This document shows, one piece after another, positions 25,300 to 33,414 of a stretch of DNA of 33,414 nucleotides. Origin of the DNA: a virus; the IMG/VR virus record IMGVR_UViG_3300037189_025711, positions 1 through 33,414 of that record; one strand, given 5' to 3'. The notes under the pieces are model-generated. The model ran no database searches. It was not told the DNA's origin and saw only the letters and a list, made by a program, of their open reading frames with translations. A program made the translations under genes and the position numbers. Numbering within the stretch: position 1 is the first letter of the stretch; each line of letters opens with the position of its first letter.

Positions 25300-25605
25300 T
25301 TAGATCTGTCGAACGCAGGGCTTCGAGATGGTGACTGCGTTCGTGGGATTCGCCTCAAGACCCACGTGCAACGTCTGCATGAGCGTCATGACGGCGTTGA
25401 TGTCCGCACCCGTCAGGATCGAGACGCCCTCCGAGGACCGACCGTCCTGCAGAACGGAGGAGTCGTCCGGCACAAGCGGCTGGACTTGAGAAGACCACGT
25501 CAGGAGTGCGGAGTCGCCCTTGACCTTCAGGTCGCGGATGGCTTCGCAGAGGGGGCGGACGCACTCATTGACGAACTTGATGACGCGAGGATCGGTGATG
25601 TCCAT
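25300..25605 (-). CDS. Unknown small late protein (101 residues)
   Basis: A 101-residue protein, MDITDPRVIKFVNECVRPLC then helix EAIRDLKVKGDS. The N-terminal half is helical and the C-terminal half has TGADINAVMTLMQTLHVGLEAN, another helix. It is compact and mildly acidic with no membrane segment. AAGGAAACAC precedes ATG 25605. It lies between the tail/fibre protein of 455 residues and the beta-helix protein. Small helical proteins of this kind are common in phage tail or head-completion regions, but no role can be assigned. Confidence 0.6.
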   Translation of the reverse strand: MDITDPRVIKFVNECVRPLCEAIRDLKVKGDSALLTWSSQVQPLVPDDSSVLQDGRSSEGVSILTGADINAVMTLMQTLHVGLEANPTNAVTISKPCVRQI

Positions 25606-25613
25606 GTGTTTCC

Positions 25614-26981
25614 TTACTTGTATTCGACGTTGCCGAGAACGGTGTTGGCGGACAGGGCCGTCGTGTCCTGATCGGCGATGGATCCGGTGACGCGAATGCC
25701 GATTCCCGTGCTGAACGCGATGCCGTTGTCCCAGCTCTTCACGAATCCGGCACCCGACGTGTTGCCCGGAACCATGAACCTCAGAAGGATATTGGCGTCA
25801 TCCAACGCTCCGGGAGCTCCGGTCTGATTGTACATGCGGACGTAGACGGGATTCGCGGAGTTGTTGAAGAACTCCATGGCGTAGACCTGCCCGGCCGAGC
25901 CCTTGATCTGGACCGCTTGCACCGTCGCCGTGGACAAGAAGCTGTATGTGGACAATCCGCCCGACGTGATCGGCAGCAATCCCGTGTTCCAAGTGCCCGA
26001 CTGCGTCACGGCACCGATCACGTTCGAGCCGGTCGCGAGAGCGGGAAGCGACGCAAGACTCACGGGCTGCGTGGCTTGCCAGAACGTACCAGTCACCGGC
26101 GTGGTCGGCATCGAAGCGATCGAAACCGGCTGAGTCGTTTGCCAGAACGTGCCCGTGACGGCCACGGTTCCCGTGACGTCCGCCACCAAGGCTCCGCTGG
26201 GATTGACCTTGACGTCCACGTAGCCGCCACCGCCGCCGGTCGTCTTGCCGAAGATGAGGGATCGCGTCACGGACGCCTGCGTCTCATCGCTGAGCGTGTT
26301 GATCAGACGGTACTGGGAGGCTTGGGCCGCACCGGCCTTCAGGACCGACTGAAGCTTGAAGACGGTCTGAGCCGACGTCGTGTTCGTGTACACGATTCGG
26401 AAGTACCGGAACTCCAGCGCGAACGCGTAGCCGATGCCGCTGGACGCGCCCGCGTACGTGTAGTAATGGTTGTGGTGGACCGTCGTTCCGTCGTACGAAA
26501 ACTGGATGTTGAGGCCGTTGGTGGCGGACGCCTTGTCCGAATAGACGCCCACCTGCACCGAGTTCCAGTTCGTGACTTCCTTCCACGTGCCCGTGAAGAC
26601 TCCGCCGCTGCCCAGCGTCGTAGTTGTGCAGTTGCCGGTGTCAAGAAATCCATCGGTCTGCAAAACCTCGACGGGCAGGCCGCCGCTGGCCGCCAACGCC
26701 GGAAGCTTGCCGTTGATGGCGGAGAGCGTGCTTTCGGTCGCAGCCCCCGTGGGCAACGCAACAGATCCCGTGACTCCCACGTTCCACGTTCCGGACTGAG
26801 TCGCCTGAACCGCAAACGCTCCGGGGTTGATGACGGTCACGGAGCCGGACACAGAAGTCACCGATGCGACCGTCGTCACCGTGTCCACATTGTGATGCGG
26901 CGTGTGAACGCTTGAGTTGTCGGTGGTCTTGACGACCTTGGTGGTTCCGACCGAGTCCAGAATGTTGATGTTGTTCGCCAT
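25614..26981 (-). CDS. Tail/fibre-like protein with short internal repeats (455 residues)
   Basis: A 455-residue beta-rich protein. It has Val/Thr/Gly/Ser-rich segments and short repeats typical of phage fibre-type proteins: VTGTFWQTTQPVSIASMP and VTGTFWQATQPVSLASLP stand in tandem (about 283-325), and TQSGTWN occurs twice (about 60 and 335). The phrase LPTGAATESTLSAINGKLPAL is a recurrent phage pattern in my memory. The C-terminal part (about 345-455) looks like a compact beta domain with MEFFNNSANPVYVRMYNQ. No enzyme motif is seen. The start is ATG 26981, one base from the previous stop. It may be a fibre or a head/tail decoration protein. Confidence 0.65.
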   Translation of the reverse strand: MANNINILDSVGTTKVVKTTDNSSVHTPHHNVDTVTTVASVTSVSGSVTVINPGAFAVQATQSGTWNVGVTGSVALPTGAATESTLSAINGKLPALAASGGLPVEVLQTDGFLDTGNCTTTTLGSGGVFTGTWKEVTNWNSVQVGVYSDKASATNGLNIQFSYDGTTVHHNHYYTYAGASSGIGYAFALEFRYFRIVYTNTTSAQTVFKLQSVLKAGAAQASQYRLINTLSDETQASVTRSLIFGKTTGGGGGYVDVKVNPSGALVADVTGTVAVTGTFWQTTQPVSIASMPTTPVTGTFWQATQPVSLASLPALATGSNVIGAVTQSGTWNTGLLPITSGGLSTYSFLSTATVQAVQIKGSAGQVYAMEFFNNSANPVYVRMYNQTGAPGALDDANILLRFMVPGNTSGAGFVKSWDNGIAFSTGIGIRVTGSIADQDTTALSANTVLGNVEYK

Positions 26982-26982
26982 G

Positions 26983-27315
26983 TCAGAATCCCACTGTCAG
27001 GAACTCGCCGCCGTTGCTCTGCTTGTTGAACTTCCACTCGCCGACGGTAGCGAGAATCACCGGGACGTACGTCACGGTGTTGGTGACCTTCGAGCTCCAC
27101 GCGTACGAGATGTTCTTGCTTGGTCCGATCAAGCCGTTGGCCGACGGCGTCTTGCCCTTCGGCACCGCCAGATTCATGACCAGAGGCTTCTTCGTCTGAA
27201 ACTGCCCGAACCTGTTTTGAAGACGGCCAGTCAGATCCTGCCCGAACTTCGGACGGAACAGCGCACTCGAGAGCGATGACAGATATGAACCTTGCTTGCT
27301 GTTGTCGAAGGGCAC
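26983..27315 (-). CDS. Small late protein sharing its N-terminus with the Cys-rich protein (110 residues)
   Basis: A 110-residue protein that starts with GTG at 27315, preceded by a strong GGAGG. It begins MPFDNSKQGSYLSSLSSALF, close to [15 protein letters not shown] of the 280-residue protein. The rest is basic with strand-like segments (KKPLVMNLAVPKGKTP, VTNTVTYVPVILATVGEWKF). No family is recognised. The shared start suggests both bind the same virion site (inference). It lies directly after the adaptor candidate, with a 2-base gap. Confidence 0.6.
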   Translation of the reverse strand: MPFDNSKQGSYLSSLSSALFRPKFGQDLTGRLQNRFGQFQTKKPLVMNLAVPKGKTPSANGLIGPSKNISYAWSSKVTNTVTYVPVILATVGEWKFNKQSNGGEFLTVGF

Positions 27316-27317
27316 GC

Positions 27318-28481
27318 TTACCTCCTGTCATGGGAGGGGGAGAAGGTTCCGGGATAGGGATTGTCGATGGTGTCGTTGACGAACTGCTTGGGGGTCCTGA
27401 GCTGCATCTGACCCATGTTGTCGATGATGGTCTTCAGGGCACTGAGGTAGTTCGTGCGGAGCAGCGTGAAGTGGGCCTGACTGATCTTGCGGTGAGCACC
27501 CAGCTTGATGGCCGCACCCACCGTGATCGCGTCCACGAACGCCTCCAGACCCGACGGAACGATCTCGTAGGGAATCTGCGATGCCGCACTTCCCACATCG
27601 AACGGAATCCTCGTGGTGATCGTCCAGCTTCCATTCGCGTAGTCATAGCCGTCGATGGTCCTCTCCGACACGAAGTCACCGCTCGGAACGATTCGCACGA
27701 TCGAACCGCAGTACGCGTTGGGTCGACGATCCCGACCACCCAGCGTGGGCGTACTCGCCAGCGTCATGCTTCGAACCCACAGACGTCCGCTCACCGAGGT
27801 CGCACTCGAGCCGATGCTCGTCTTCAACGTCAGTGTGCTCGCGGTGGCCGCCGTCACCTCGTAGGTGCCCTTGGTCGTGTTGGTGCCCGCCGTGATCTGC
27901 ACCTTGTCTCCGGCCTGCCACGTGTATCCCGTGAACGCGTTGGTCTTCGTGAGCGTCAGCGTGGACTGGTTCCAGCTTCCGGTCGCGAACGCGTAGTTGG
28001 TGGCGGAGCCGCCGACCGTCGACCCGCTCGCGTAGTGCAGATCCACGGACCCGTTGCTCACGTACCACAGCTGGATGTTGGAGACGTTCCTCAACGCGCT
28101 GTAGGTGTCCGGCACGTACAACGTGAGAGCTCCGCCCGCACCCTGCAGGGCCCACTGCTCGTTGACGGGAGACCGCTGATCTCGCGGCCTGATGTCGTTG
28201 AGCGTCCTGCCGTCTCCGTCGATCTCCATCAACCGATGCACTTCCTGCACGCACGGGGGCAGCAAGTAGTACTTCACGTCCGCCGTGATCGCGATGTTGA
28301 AAGTCAGGATGACCTGCGCATCCGTCGTGTTGTTGATGCGGCTCAGCACGTCCACGTACGTAGGACAGATGATGTGCCTGACGAGGAAGTCGTTGCTGAA
28401 CTTCGCGTCGATGTCCGCGTCGTCCAGCAGGAGACGAAGCCTCGCCAAGATCGTCATGATGACGGATTCGCTGCTGTCCAT
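27318..28481 (-). CDS. Candidate head-tail adaptor / tail tubular protein A-like (387 residues)
   Basis: A 387-residue protein. The N-terminal helix set (ESVIMTILARLRLLLDDADI) and the C-terminal helical region (about 310-365, FVDAITVGAAIKLGAHRKIS, then LLRTNYLSALKTIIDNMGQM) resemble podovirus adaptor proteins such as T7 gp11, which sit below the portal. Between them lies a beta domain (about 120-240, rich in Thr/Gly/Ser/Val with LTLTKTNAFTGYTWQAGDK), probably an insertion. The position after the capsid and 187-residue genes supports this. ATG 28481 overlaps the previous stop (TAATG). A one-mismatch 13-mer lies 12 bases before its stop codon. The identification is tentative. Confidence 0.55.
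   Translation of the reverse strand: MDSSESVIMTILARLRLLLDDADIDAKFSNDFLVRHIICPTYVDVLSRINNTTDAQVILTFNIAITADVKYYLLPPCVQEVHRLMEIDGDGRTLNDIRPRDQRSPVNEQWALQGAGGALTLYVPDTYSALRNVSNIQLWYVSNGSVDLHYASGSTVGGSATNYAFATGSWNQSTLTLTKTNAFTGYTWQAGDKVQITAGTNTTKGTYEVTAATASTLTLKTSIGSSATSVSGRLWVRSMTLASTPTLGGRDRRPNAYCGSIVRIVPSGDFVSERTIDGYDYANGSWTITTRIPFDVGSAASQIPYEIVPSGLEAFVDAITVGAAIKLGAHRKISQAHFTLLRTNYLSALKTIIDNMGQMQLRTPKQFVNDTIDNPYPGTFSPSHDRR
27330..27342 (-). repeat. Dispersed 13-mer, one mismatch
   Basis: The + strand reads ATGGGAGGGGGAG. It lies at the 3' end of the adaptor candidate and is read as Phe-Ser-Pro-Ser-His. Confidence 0.75.
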
Positions 28482-29044
28482 TAGTGTCTCCGTGCGGACT
28501 TGATGAGTTCCTTCGTGATCTGCTTGGTCTCTTCGCTCAGCTTGCGATTGTAGGGGCTGGCACCGATCGCCATGTTGTGGGCCGCCTCGTCCAGACCCTG
28601 CTTCTTGAGATATCGCGCGGCCTCGCGTCGACCCTCGCCATTCTCGATCTGCTCACGCCGCTTCGCCGCCTGCTCCTCCATTCGAGCCTTCTTTCGCCGA
28701 TCAATCGAGTCATGAACGGGCGTCAGACGCCTGCGAAGCGTCTGCCTGTCCGGAAGACCCTCGGGCCACAGATCGGTGGGGCTGCCCGAAAACGTGCAGA
28801 TCTCCACGCAGATGGGGTTGTCCCGCTCCTCCGGGCTGTAGACCCACGCCGCCAGCACGGTGTTGCCCGTGTGAATGTGCCTGTACGCGAACAGACGCTG
28901 GTTGCGAGTTTCGTTGCGGGCCCACGTCAGCCACGGGTAGTCTCCGAGAACCTGATGCCGGTCGTCCAGCACCTGTTCGTAGATGGCCGCGATCTCGTGA
29001 GGGTCTCGTACGACGTCAAATTCGAATTCGGGTGTCTTCTTCAT
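28481..29044 (-). CDS. Unknown late protein with a charged C-terminus (187 residues)
   Basis: A 187-residue protein. The N-terminal half (about 1-95) is a mixed alpha/beta domain: FEFDVVRDPHEIAAIYEQVL, YPWLTWARNETRNQRLFAYR and TVLAAWVYSPEERDN. The C-terminal half is a long, highly charged helix (DRRKKARMEEQAAKRREQIE) followed by basic residues. No family is recognised. ATG 29044 is preferred to TTG 29056, which lies inside the terminator region. It is the first gene after the capsid terminator and overlaps the adaptor start. A head-completion role is possible from position only. Confidence 0.6.
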   Translation of the reverse strand: MKKTPEFEFDVVRDPHEIAAIYEQVLDDRHQVLGDYPWLTWARNETRNQRLFAYRHIHTGNTVLAAWVYSPEERDNPICVEICTFSGSPTDLWPEGLPDRQTLRRRLTPVHDSIDRRKKARMEEQAAKRREQIENGEGRREAARYLKKQGLDEAAHNMAIGASPYNRKLSEETKQITKELIKSARRH

Positions 29045-29053
29045 GGGCGGTTC

Positions 29054-29085
29054 CAAAGAGAAAGGGCCCCCTCTCGGAGGCCCTT
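29054..29085 (-). terminator. Strong terminator downstream of the capsid gene, GAGA tetraloop
   Basis: On the - strand AAGGGCCTCC (29085-29076) pairs with GGGGGCCCTT (29071-29062), including one G-T wobble, around a GAGA loop. CTCTTT follows. It lies 38 bases after the capsid stop and just before the next start, so it should lower expression of later genes relative to the capsid. Confidence 0.8.
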
Positions 29086-29122
29086 CACTGTAGTCACTTG
29101 TAGGCTGTCATGATCCAGAGGA

Positions 29123-30841
29123 TCACGAGTCGCTGTAGGTACGATCCTCAGCGACGTTGGTGAGGAGGATGCCGTCGGGCTGATCCGGGACCAGCTGCAT
29201 GCGCAGCCAGCCGGGCATCTGAGCACCTTCGGTCACCATGTTGAGGTTGCCGGTGCCCGCGCTGGTGCTGAAGATCGGGATCTTGTTGCCCGGCATGCCG
29301 AGGGCGTTGGCCACGAAGCGGAAGGGGACCCAAGCGTCCGCCTTGTCGAACTTGGTGGTGCCCTTCTGATCGTTGGGCACGTACCGCTTCCAGTTCGAAC
29401 CGCCCTTGATGCCGTACACGACGCCCTTCTCGACGAAGGAATCCGTGATGCCCTTGTAGGTGCGGCCGTCCATGCTGAAGCTGAACGTGTCCTTCGAACC
29501 CTGATTGGCGAGCGAGCTGAGGCCGCCGGTGCGGTCCACGATCTCGCGGCCGATTCGGGTGGCCTCGTAGGCCATCCACACACCGTCGCTGGCGACGAGC
29601 GTGTCGATGGTCTTGCCGTACTTGCCCTTGGCCATGTGCCAACGACGCAGGATCTTGCGGAGCGTGTGCTCCGTCAGAGGCTGGTTGCTGAGCGACACGC
29701 TCATGCTCTTGAACTCGGGGTGCGAGTTCACGTTGATGCGGTTGGACGAGTCCGACTCGCTGCCGAGCAGCGTGTTGCCCACGGCGAACGTGCTGCCGTT
29801 CGAATCGCCGAACTTCATCCAGCTGCGAATGCCCGCGATGCCCGTGAAGTACGGATTGTTGTTGGTCGACCAAGGAGTCGACGCACTGCCCGCAAGCCCG
29901 TAGGGCACGATGACCATGTTGTCCGCGATCGGAGTCGTCGTGGAGCTGTTGTTGCTACTCCAATCACCAGTAATCGGGGCGTAGGCGACGTTGCTTCCGC
30001 CTCCTGCGGAGTCAATCGCCTTGAGCCAGACCTTGCCGGTCAGTTCGTCAACAGCCACAACAACCCAAATGGGAGTGTAGTTGGTCGAGGAAATCTTGAC
30101 GGTCGCGGGCGAGAAGGTCGAGGTTGAGATCGAACCGATCGCGCACTGCATGCCGACTTGGAAGCGGTCGATGGCGTAGTTGTCGTACGTAAGATCGACG
30201 ACCAGAGCGATGCCGGTGGCGGCGCTGCCGCCAATCGTGTTGGCGGAGTCGTTGAGTGCCTGAACGTACCAACCAGCGGCGGTGGTGGTGGCCGCACCCG
30301 ACTTGAGAGTCGCCAGTTCGTAGTTGTTGTTCTGGCTGGTGTAGAAGCTGTTGCAGAGGAACAGGGCGATGTTGCGGGCGAAACCCTCAAGCTTCGGCGC
30401 GACGATCTCGCCGATGAGGGCCTCGGTCGCCTCAGCCTGCAGCTCGCCGAGCGTCATCATGATGTTGGCGTTGCTGGTGCGGAGGGGAATACCCAAGCGG
30501 TACGGCTTGGGCGAAGGACCCTGCAGGGGGTTCGGGAAGGTCTGGTTGAGACCCTGCATGAAGAGCTTGTCACCAAGGCTCGTAGCGGCGTCGCCGTACA
30601 GACCGAAGTCGCCAGTGGGGCCGCCGGGGCGGATCACGCCCGCGAGGCCGCCCATGAAGGTCTTGAGGACCTTGAAGTCACGACCGATGTCGCCGCTGGG
30701 GGCGATGTTGGAGTTGGAGATGACGTGATCTTCCCAGAACTTCGAGAGGCTGGGAGCGAACACGCCGATGCTCTTGTTGATGATTTCCTCGATACGGACG
30801 GATTCCGTATCAATGATGTTGGCTACTGATCCACCGGGCAT
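29123..30841 (-). CDS. Major capsid protein candidate, HK97-type fold with insertion
   Basis: A 572-residue protein, probable major capsid protein. Supporting features: position directly after the scaffold, a strong terminator after it, and overall pattern. The N-terminal arm is helical (about 1-40), followed by Gly-rich loops (GGPTGDFGLYGDAATSLGDK, about 75-94) and a long helix (GELQAEATEALIGEIVAPKLEG, about 127-148). Residues about 180-300 are a Ser/Thr/Gly/Val-rich beta segment, probably an inserted surface domain; it makes the protein longer than the usual 300-400 residues. A core helix and strands follow (RTYKGITDSFVEKGVVYGIK, about 455-475). AAAGGTG precedes ATG 30841. The gap upstream holds an exact 13-mer. 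Confidence 0.75.
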   Translation of the reverse strand: MPGGSVANIIDTESVRIEEIINKSIGVFAPSLSKFWEDHVISNSNIAPSGDIGRDFKVLKTFMGGLAGVIRPGGPTGDFGLYGDAATSLGDKLFMQGLNQTFPNPLQGPSPKPYRLGIPLRTSNANIMMTLGELQAEATEALIGEIVAPKLEGFARNIALFLCNSFYTSQNNNYELATLKSGAATTTAAGWYVQALNDSANTIGGSAATGIALVVDLTYDNYAIDRFQVGMQCAIGSISTSTFSPATVKISSTNYTPIWVVVAVDELTGKVWLKAIDSAGGGSNVAYAPITGDWSSNNSSTTTPIADNMVIVPYGLAGSASTPWSTNNNPYFTGIAGIRSWMKFGDSNGSTFAVGNTLLGSESDSSNRINVNSHPEFKSMSVSLSNQPLTEHTLRKILRRWHMAKGKYGKTIDTLVASDGVWMAYEATRIGREIVDRTGGLSSLANQGSKDTFSFSMDGRTYKGITDSFVEKGVVYGIKGGSNWKRYVPNDQKGTTKFDKADAWVPFRFVANALGMPGNKIPIFSTSAGTGNLNMVTEGAQMPGWLRMQLVPDQPDGILLTNVAEDRTYSDS

Positions 30842-30856
30842 AAGTCACCTTTGTGT

Positions 30857-30876
30857 GTCCCCCTCCCATGGAGGGG
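30857..30876 (+). repeat. Dispersed 13-mer (30857-30869), exact, extended into a hairpin
   Basis: GTCCCCCTCCCAT lies in the gap between scaffold and capsid genes, 16-28 bases upstream of the capsid start. CCCCTCC (30860-30866) pairs with GGAGGGG (30870-30876) around CAT, so this copy forms a 7-bp hairpin. Confidence 0.85.
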
Positions 30877-30884
30877 TTGTTGTG

Positions 30885-31796
30885 TCAGATCGAGTTCTCT
30901 TTCGAGGCCACGCCGCGAAGCAGAGCGTCGACGGCGAAGTCTCGCACGCTCTTCCCGGCATCCTCCATCGACATGCCCTTGCGGTACTCCGGGGGCTTGA
31001 CGGGAGGGCGGGAAGCCAAGAATTCTCCGGCGTCTGTTTCCGTGACCCGCCCGATTCGGGAAGGGTCGCCGATTACCGTCCGGTATTTCTTGTGAATGAT
31101 ATCGGCTGCCTGTTGGGTGGCGGCCGGGATCCATGAGTCGTTCCAGTTTCCACCGGCTGAAGAACGCTGGTTCCGGAGGATCTTCACCGCCTCGCTGCGG
31201 ATCTCGTCGGCAAGCACCTGCTTGCGAGAGCTCTTGGCGACGTTGGGGTCGGTGTTCGAATCCAGCTGAGCCAGTCTGTTGATAAGAGTATTGAGGTCTT
31301 TGTTCGTGTCAACCGCCATGCTCACGGAAGTTCCCATGAGATTTTCAAGCTGGTGGCGTCGAGCCTGATTGGTCTCACGAAGGATGTGTTCCTGCTGAGT
31401 GGCCAGCTGCTGAATCTGGGCGGCGGTCTCGGACTGGTCGGGGCCCTCGTCTTCCGACGAGGAGTCGAACGTGCCGCCTCGCGCGGCCCGATACGCCTCC
31501 AGCTGCTGGTCGATGTCCGCCTGCGAGAATCCCGCACCGGCCATCGCCGTCCGGAAGTTGGACTCGACCGAAGCCGGATCCGTGTTCTCGGGCGACAGCA
31601 GGTTCTTGGCGGCCTCCCAGTTACGGTTCAGCGACTGGTGCTCCATCCGCATGCGGGACAGCTCGGCGTCCCGAGCCGCCAGTTCCGCACGCAGAGCAGC
31701 CGTGTCCGCAGACGAGGGGGCGGAAGCGGCGGCACCCTGCTCCGGAGCGGACGGAGCGGCGGCATCATCAAAACGGAGTTCATTGCCAATCTTCAT
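30885..31796 (-). CDS. Scaffold protein candidate
   Basis: A 303-residue protein, helical and highly charged, placed between portal and capsid as scaffolds are. The N-terminus is acidic and Ala/Pro-rich (about 10-35), followed by a coiled coil (LRAELAARDAELSRMRMEHQ, about 35-54), an acidic linker (DSSSEDEGPDQSE, about 111-123), further helical segments, and a basic C-terminal part (PPVKPPEYRKGMSMEDAG) that could bind capsid subunits. It contains no Cys. ATG 31796 follows the portal stop with a GGAA ribosome site. Confidence 0.75.
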   Translation of the reverse strand: MKIGNELRFDDAAAPSAPEQGAAASAPSSADTAALRAELAARDAELSRMRMEHQSLNRNWEAAKNLLSPENTDPASVESNFRTAMAGAGFSQADIDQQLEAYRAARGGTFDSSSEDEGPDQSETAAQIQQLATQQEHILRETNQARRHQLENLMGTSVSMAVDTNKDLNTLINRLAQLDSNTDPNVAKSSRKQVLADEIRSEAVKILRNQRSSAGGNWNDSWIPAATQQAADIIHKKYRTVIGDPSRIGRVTETDAGEFLASRPPVKPPEYRKGMSMEDAGKSVRDFAVDALLRGVASKENSI

Positions 31797-31809
31797 ATGT
31801 GGTGTTTCC

Positions 31810-33414
31810 TTACTGCTGCATAGGAGGCGTCATCTGTTGAGGTTGTGCAGGGAACCCTCCTTGTGCTCCCTGCATCGCCATGCCTGAAAGCATAGCCGCG
31901 TCATCGGGGTTCGGCACCGCATTCGGGAGACTGATGCCCGCGAACTGCATGAGCGTCTCCCGGAACGCCATGAACGCGTTCATCACCTGCGGACTCGCGT
32001 ATTGCATGACGGGCTTGGTCATGAAGCTGCCGAGGATTCGCAACGCCAGATCCGGCTTCGTCGTGTGCGGAGTCGGGGCGATGAAGCCCGGAGTGTCTCC
32101 GTCGTTGTACAACGCGAGGATCATGCGGACCGTGCTCTCGTACGCACCCGAGTCATCATCCATGTACAAGGCCACGTCGAGTCCCTCCTTCATGCAGAAG
32201 AGCTTGAAGTTCATGGGATCCTTCTCGACGCCCGCCTGCCACAGCTGAAGAGCTTCCTGCTTGCGTGCGGTCGGGCTCTTCGGACTCGCGCTCTTGATCG
32301 TGAAGTTGATCTTCGAGACGTCGGGAATCGGATTCTCCTTGAAGGAGACGGTGCTCTCCTTCGGATTGATCACGGCTCCCGCGAGATCCAGCGTCAAATC
32401 CTTCACGGGCAGGGCCCTCTGGCTCAACGCCAGATTCTGCGAGGCCTTCTGCACCAGACTCTTGTACATGTTGGACCACATCATCTGCACGCCGAGAGAC
32501 GGCGTGGTGATCGCCTTGTTCATCTGCTCGTCGAGGAACTGCAGTCCGCTCGCGCTGTCGACGCGTCCCTTCTCCTCCAGCAGATCGCGGATCGGGTTGA
32601 TCGCCGACATGGTCTCCATCGCGTGCTGGGCGACCTTGCCGGGGAAGTCTCCGCTGTTGACGGGCTGGATCGGGAACGGATTGAAGCCCTCCGCGATGGG
32701 GTCGGGCTCGTAGAACATCGTGCGGAGTCCCTCTCCCACGTCCCTGAGCACCACGTTCTGATTCATCTGACCGGCGGGAATCACGAGGATGCCGTACTTG
32801 TCGATCTTCCTGACGTTGTCGAACAAGCTCTTCTGCAGCTTCTCCAGCTCGCGGTGGATGCTGAACATCATGTCGAACATGCCCGCGCCGTGGAAGCTGC
32901 CGTTGTTGAAGAACCTCGCGAAGCCGATGGGGCAGTACGCCTCGACGTCGCCCATGTCATGGTCTTCGAAGATGTGATCGCCGCTCGCGCAGATGTAGCG
33001 GGTCGTCGTGTTCGTGGGGCCCAGCAGCCACAGCTCGCGAACTCGCACCATCTCGATGGTCGTGTCGTACGCGGTGCCCGTGCTCTTGCGGTTGCCGCTG
33101 AACCAACGCAGACCCGTGCCGTCCGTCGTGCCCACCGCCAGCGAACCGTCCGTCCACATCTCGCCGACCGGAGCCTCGTAGTACTCCATGCGTTCCTTGG
33201 CCGCGTTCAGTCGTCCGCCGTAGACCTCCTTCATGTGCTCGAAGGGGACCATTCGCTGACGGACGATGCCCCTCAACTTCGTGAAGTCCTGACCGAGGAG
33301 CGGGAACGGGAAGATCTCGCGAGGATGGATCACCTCGATGTCGCTGGTCAACCCGATGGTGGGATGATCGACCAGATGTCCTTGGATGCCCACGCTGCCC
33401 AGACACGTGAAGAG
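31810..33414 (-). CDS. Portal protein (N-terminus beyond the right edge)
   Basis: The visible part is 534 residues and is open to the edge, so the start is missing; the GTG at 33393 need not be real. It has the pattern of podovirus-type portals: DIEVIHPREIFPFPLLGQDF, a beta-rich wing (about 60-140), then a helical stem and clip region (MFDMMFSIHRELEKLQKSLF, about 178-197) and a long C-terminal helical region (TVRMILALYNDGDTPGF) ending in Gln/Met/Pro-rich residues. It forms the ring through which DNA enters the head, next to scaffold and capsid. The terminase gene is expected beyond the window edge (inference). Confidence 0.8.
   Translation of the reverse strand, partial: LFTCLGSVGIQGHLVDHPTIGLTSDIEVIHPREIFPFPLLGQDFTKLRGIVRQRMVPFEHMKEVYGGRLNAAKERMEYYEAPVGEMWTDGSLAVGTTDGTGLRWFSGNRKSTGTAYDTTIEMVRVRELWLLGPTNTTTRYICASGDHIFEDHDMGDVEAYCPIGFARFFNNGSFHGAGMFDMMFSIHRELEKLQKSLFDNVRKIDKYGILVIPAGQMNQNVVLRDVGEGLRTMFYEPDPIAEGFNPFPIQPVNSGDFPGKVAQHAMETMSAINPIRDLLEEKGRVDSASGLQFLDEQMNKAITTPSLGVQMMWSNMYKSLVQKASQNLALSQRALPVKDLTLDLAGAVINPKESTVSFKENPIPDVSKINFTIKSASPKSPTARKQEALQLWQAGVEKDPMNFKLFCMKEGLDVALYMDDDSGAYESTVRMILALYNDGDTPGFIAPTPHTTKPDLALRILGSFMTKPVMQYASPQVMNAFMAFRETLMQFAGISLPNAVPNPDDAAMLSGMAMQGAQGGFPAQPQQMTPPMQQ

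Overview
The window is a fragment of a tailed double-stranded DNA phage genome (Caudoviricetes). The best fit is a podovirus-like phage: portal, scaffold and capsid genes are followed by an adaptor-like gene, a beta-propeller-like tail nozzle candidate, a beta-helix spike candidate and two giant virion proteins of ejection-protein size. No tape-measure-like gene with a tail tube or sheath gene is visible. The sequence is moderately GC-rich, genes are packed tightly with 1-4 base overlaps, and most starts have purine-rich ribosome sites. I see no tRNA, integrase, terminase, polymerase or lysis gene, so this is only part of a genome. The host cannot be named from the sequence.

Layout. Positions 1-4728 are read on the + strand. 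They hold the end of an unknown beta-rich protein, then a recombination block (PD-(D/E)XK exonuclease, an unknown 196-residue protein, a Sak4-like RecA-fold ATPase and a candidate ssDNA-binding protein), then two unknown genes. Perfect-stem hairpins of terminator type stand between the transcription units at about 328, 3211 and 3912. Positions 4768-33414 are read on the - strand as one long late block that converges on the first. From the right end it holds portal (cut by the window edge), scaffold, major capsid, a tetraloop terminator, a 187-residue protein, a head-tail adaptor candidate, several tail or fibre proteins, a Cys-rich protein with a Gly/Ser/Thr linker, a second Cys-cluster protein, a family 9-like glycosyltransferase, a tail nozzle candidate, a run of Gln/Ala/Gly-rich internal virion protein candidates, the two giant proteins of about 1340 and 1325 residues, and three very small basic proteins.

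Working picture. The + strand block would process and anneal DNA during recombination-linked replication. The - strand block would build the head (portal, scaffold, capsid), the tail and host-contact parts (adaptor, nozzle, spike, Cys-rich proteins) and the proteins ejected with the DNA.

The most unusual signal is a dispersed 13-base motif, GTCCCCCTCCCAT. I count eight exact copies and four copies with one change, on both strands, in coding and non-coding DNA and in several reading frames. This points to selection on DNA rather than on protein, and no described phage element that I know explains it.
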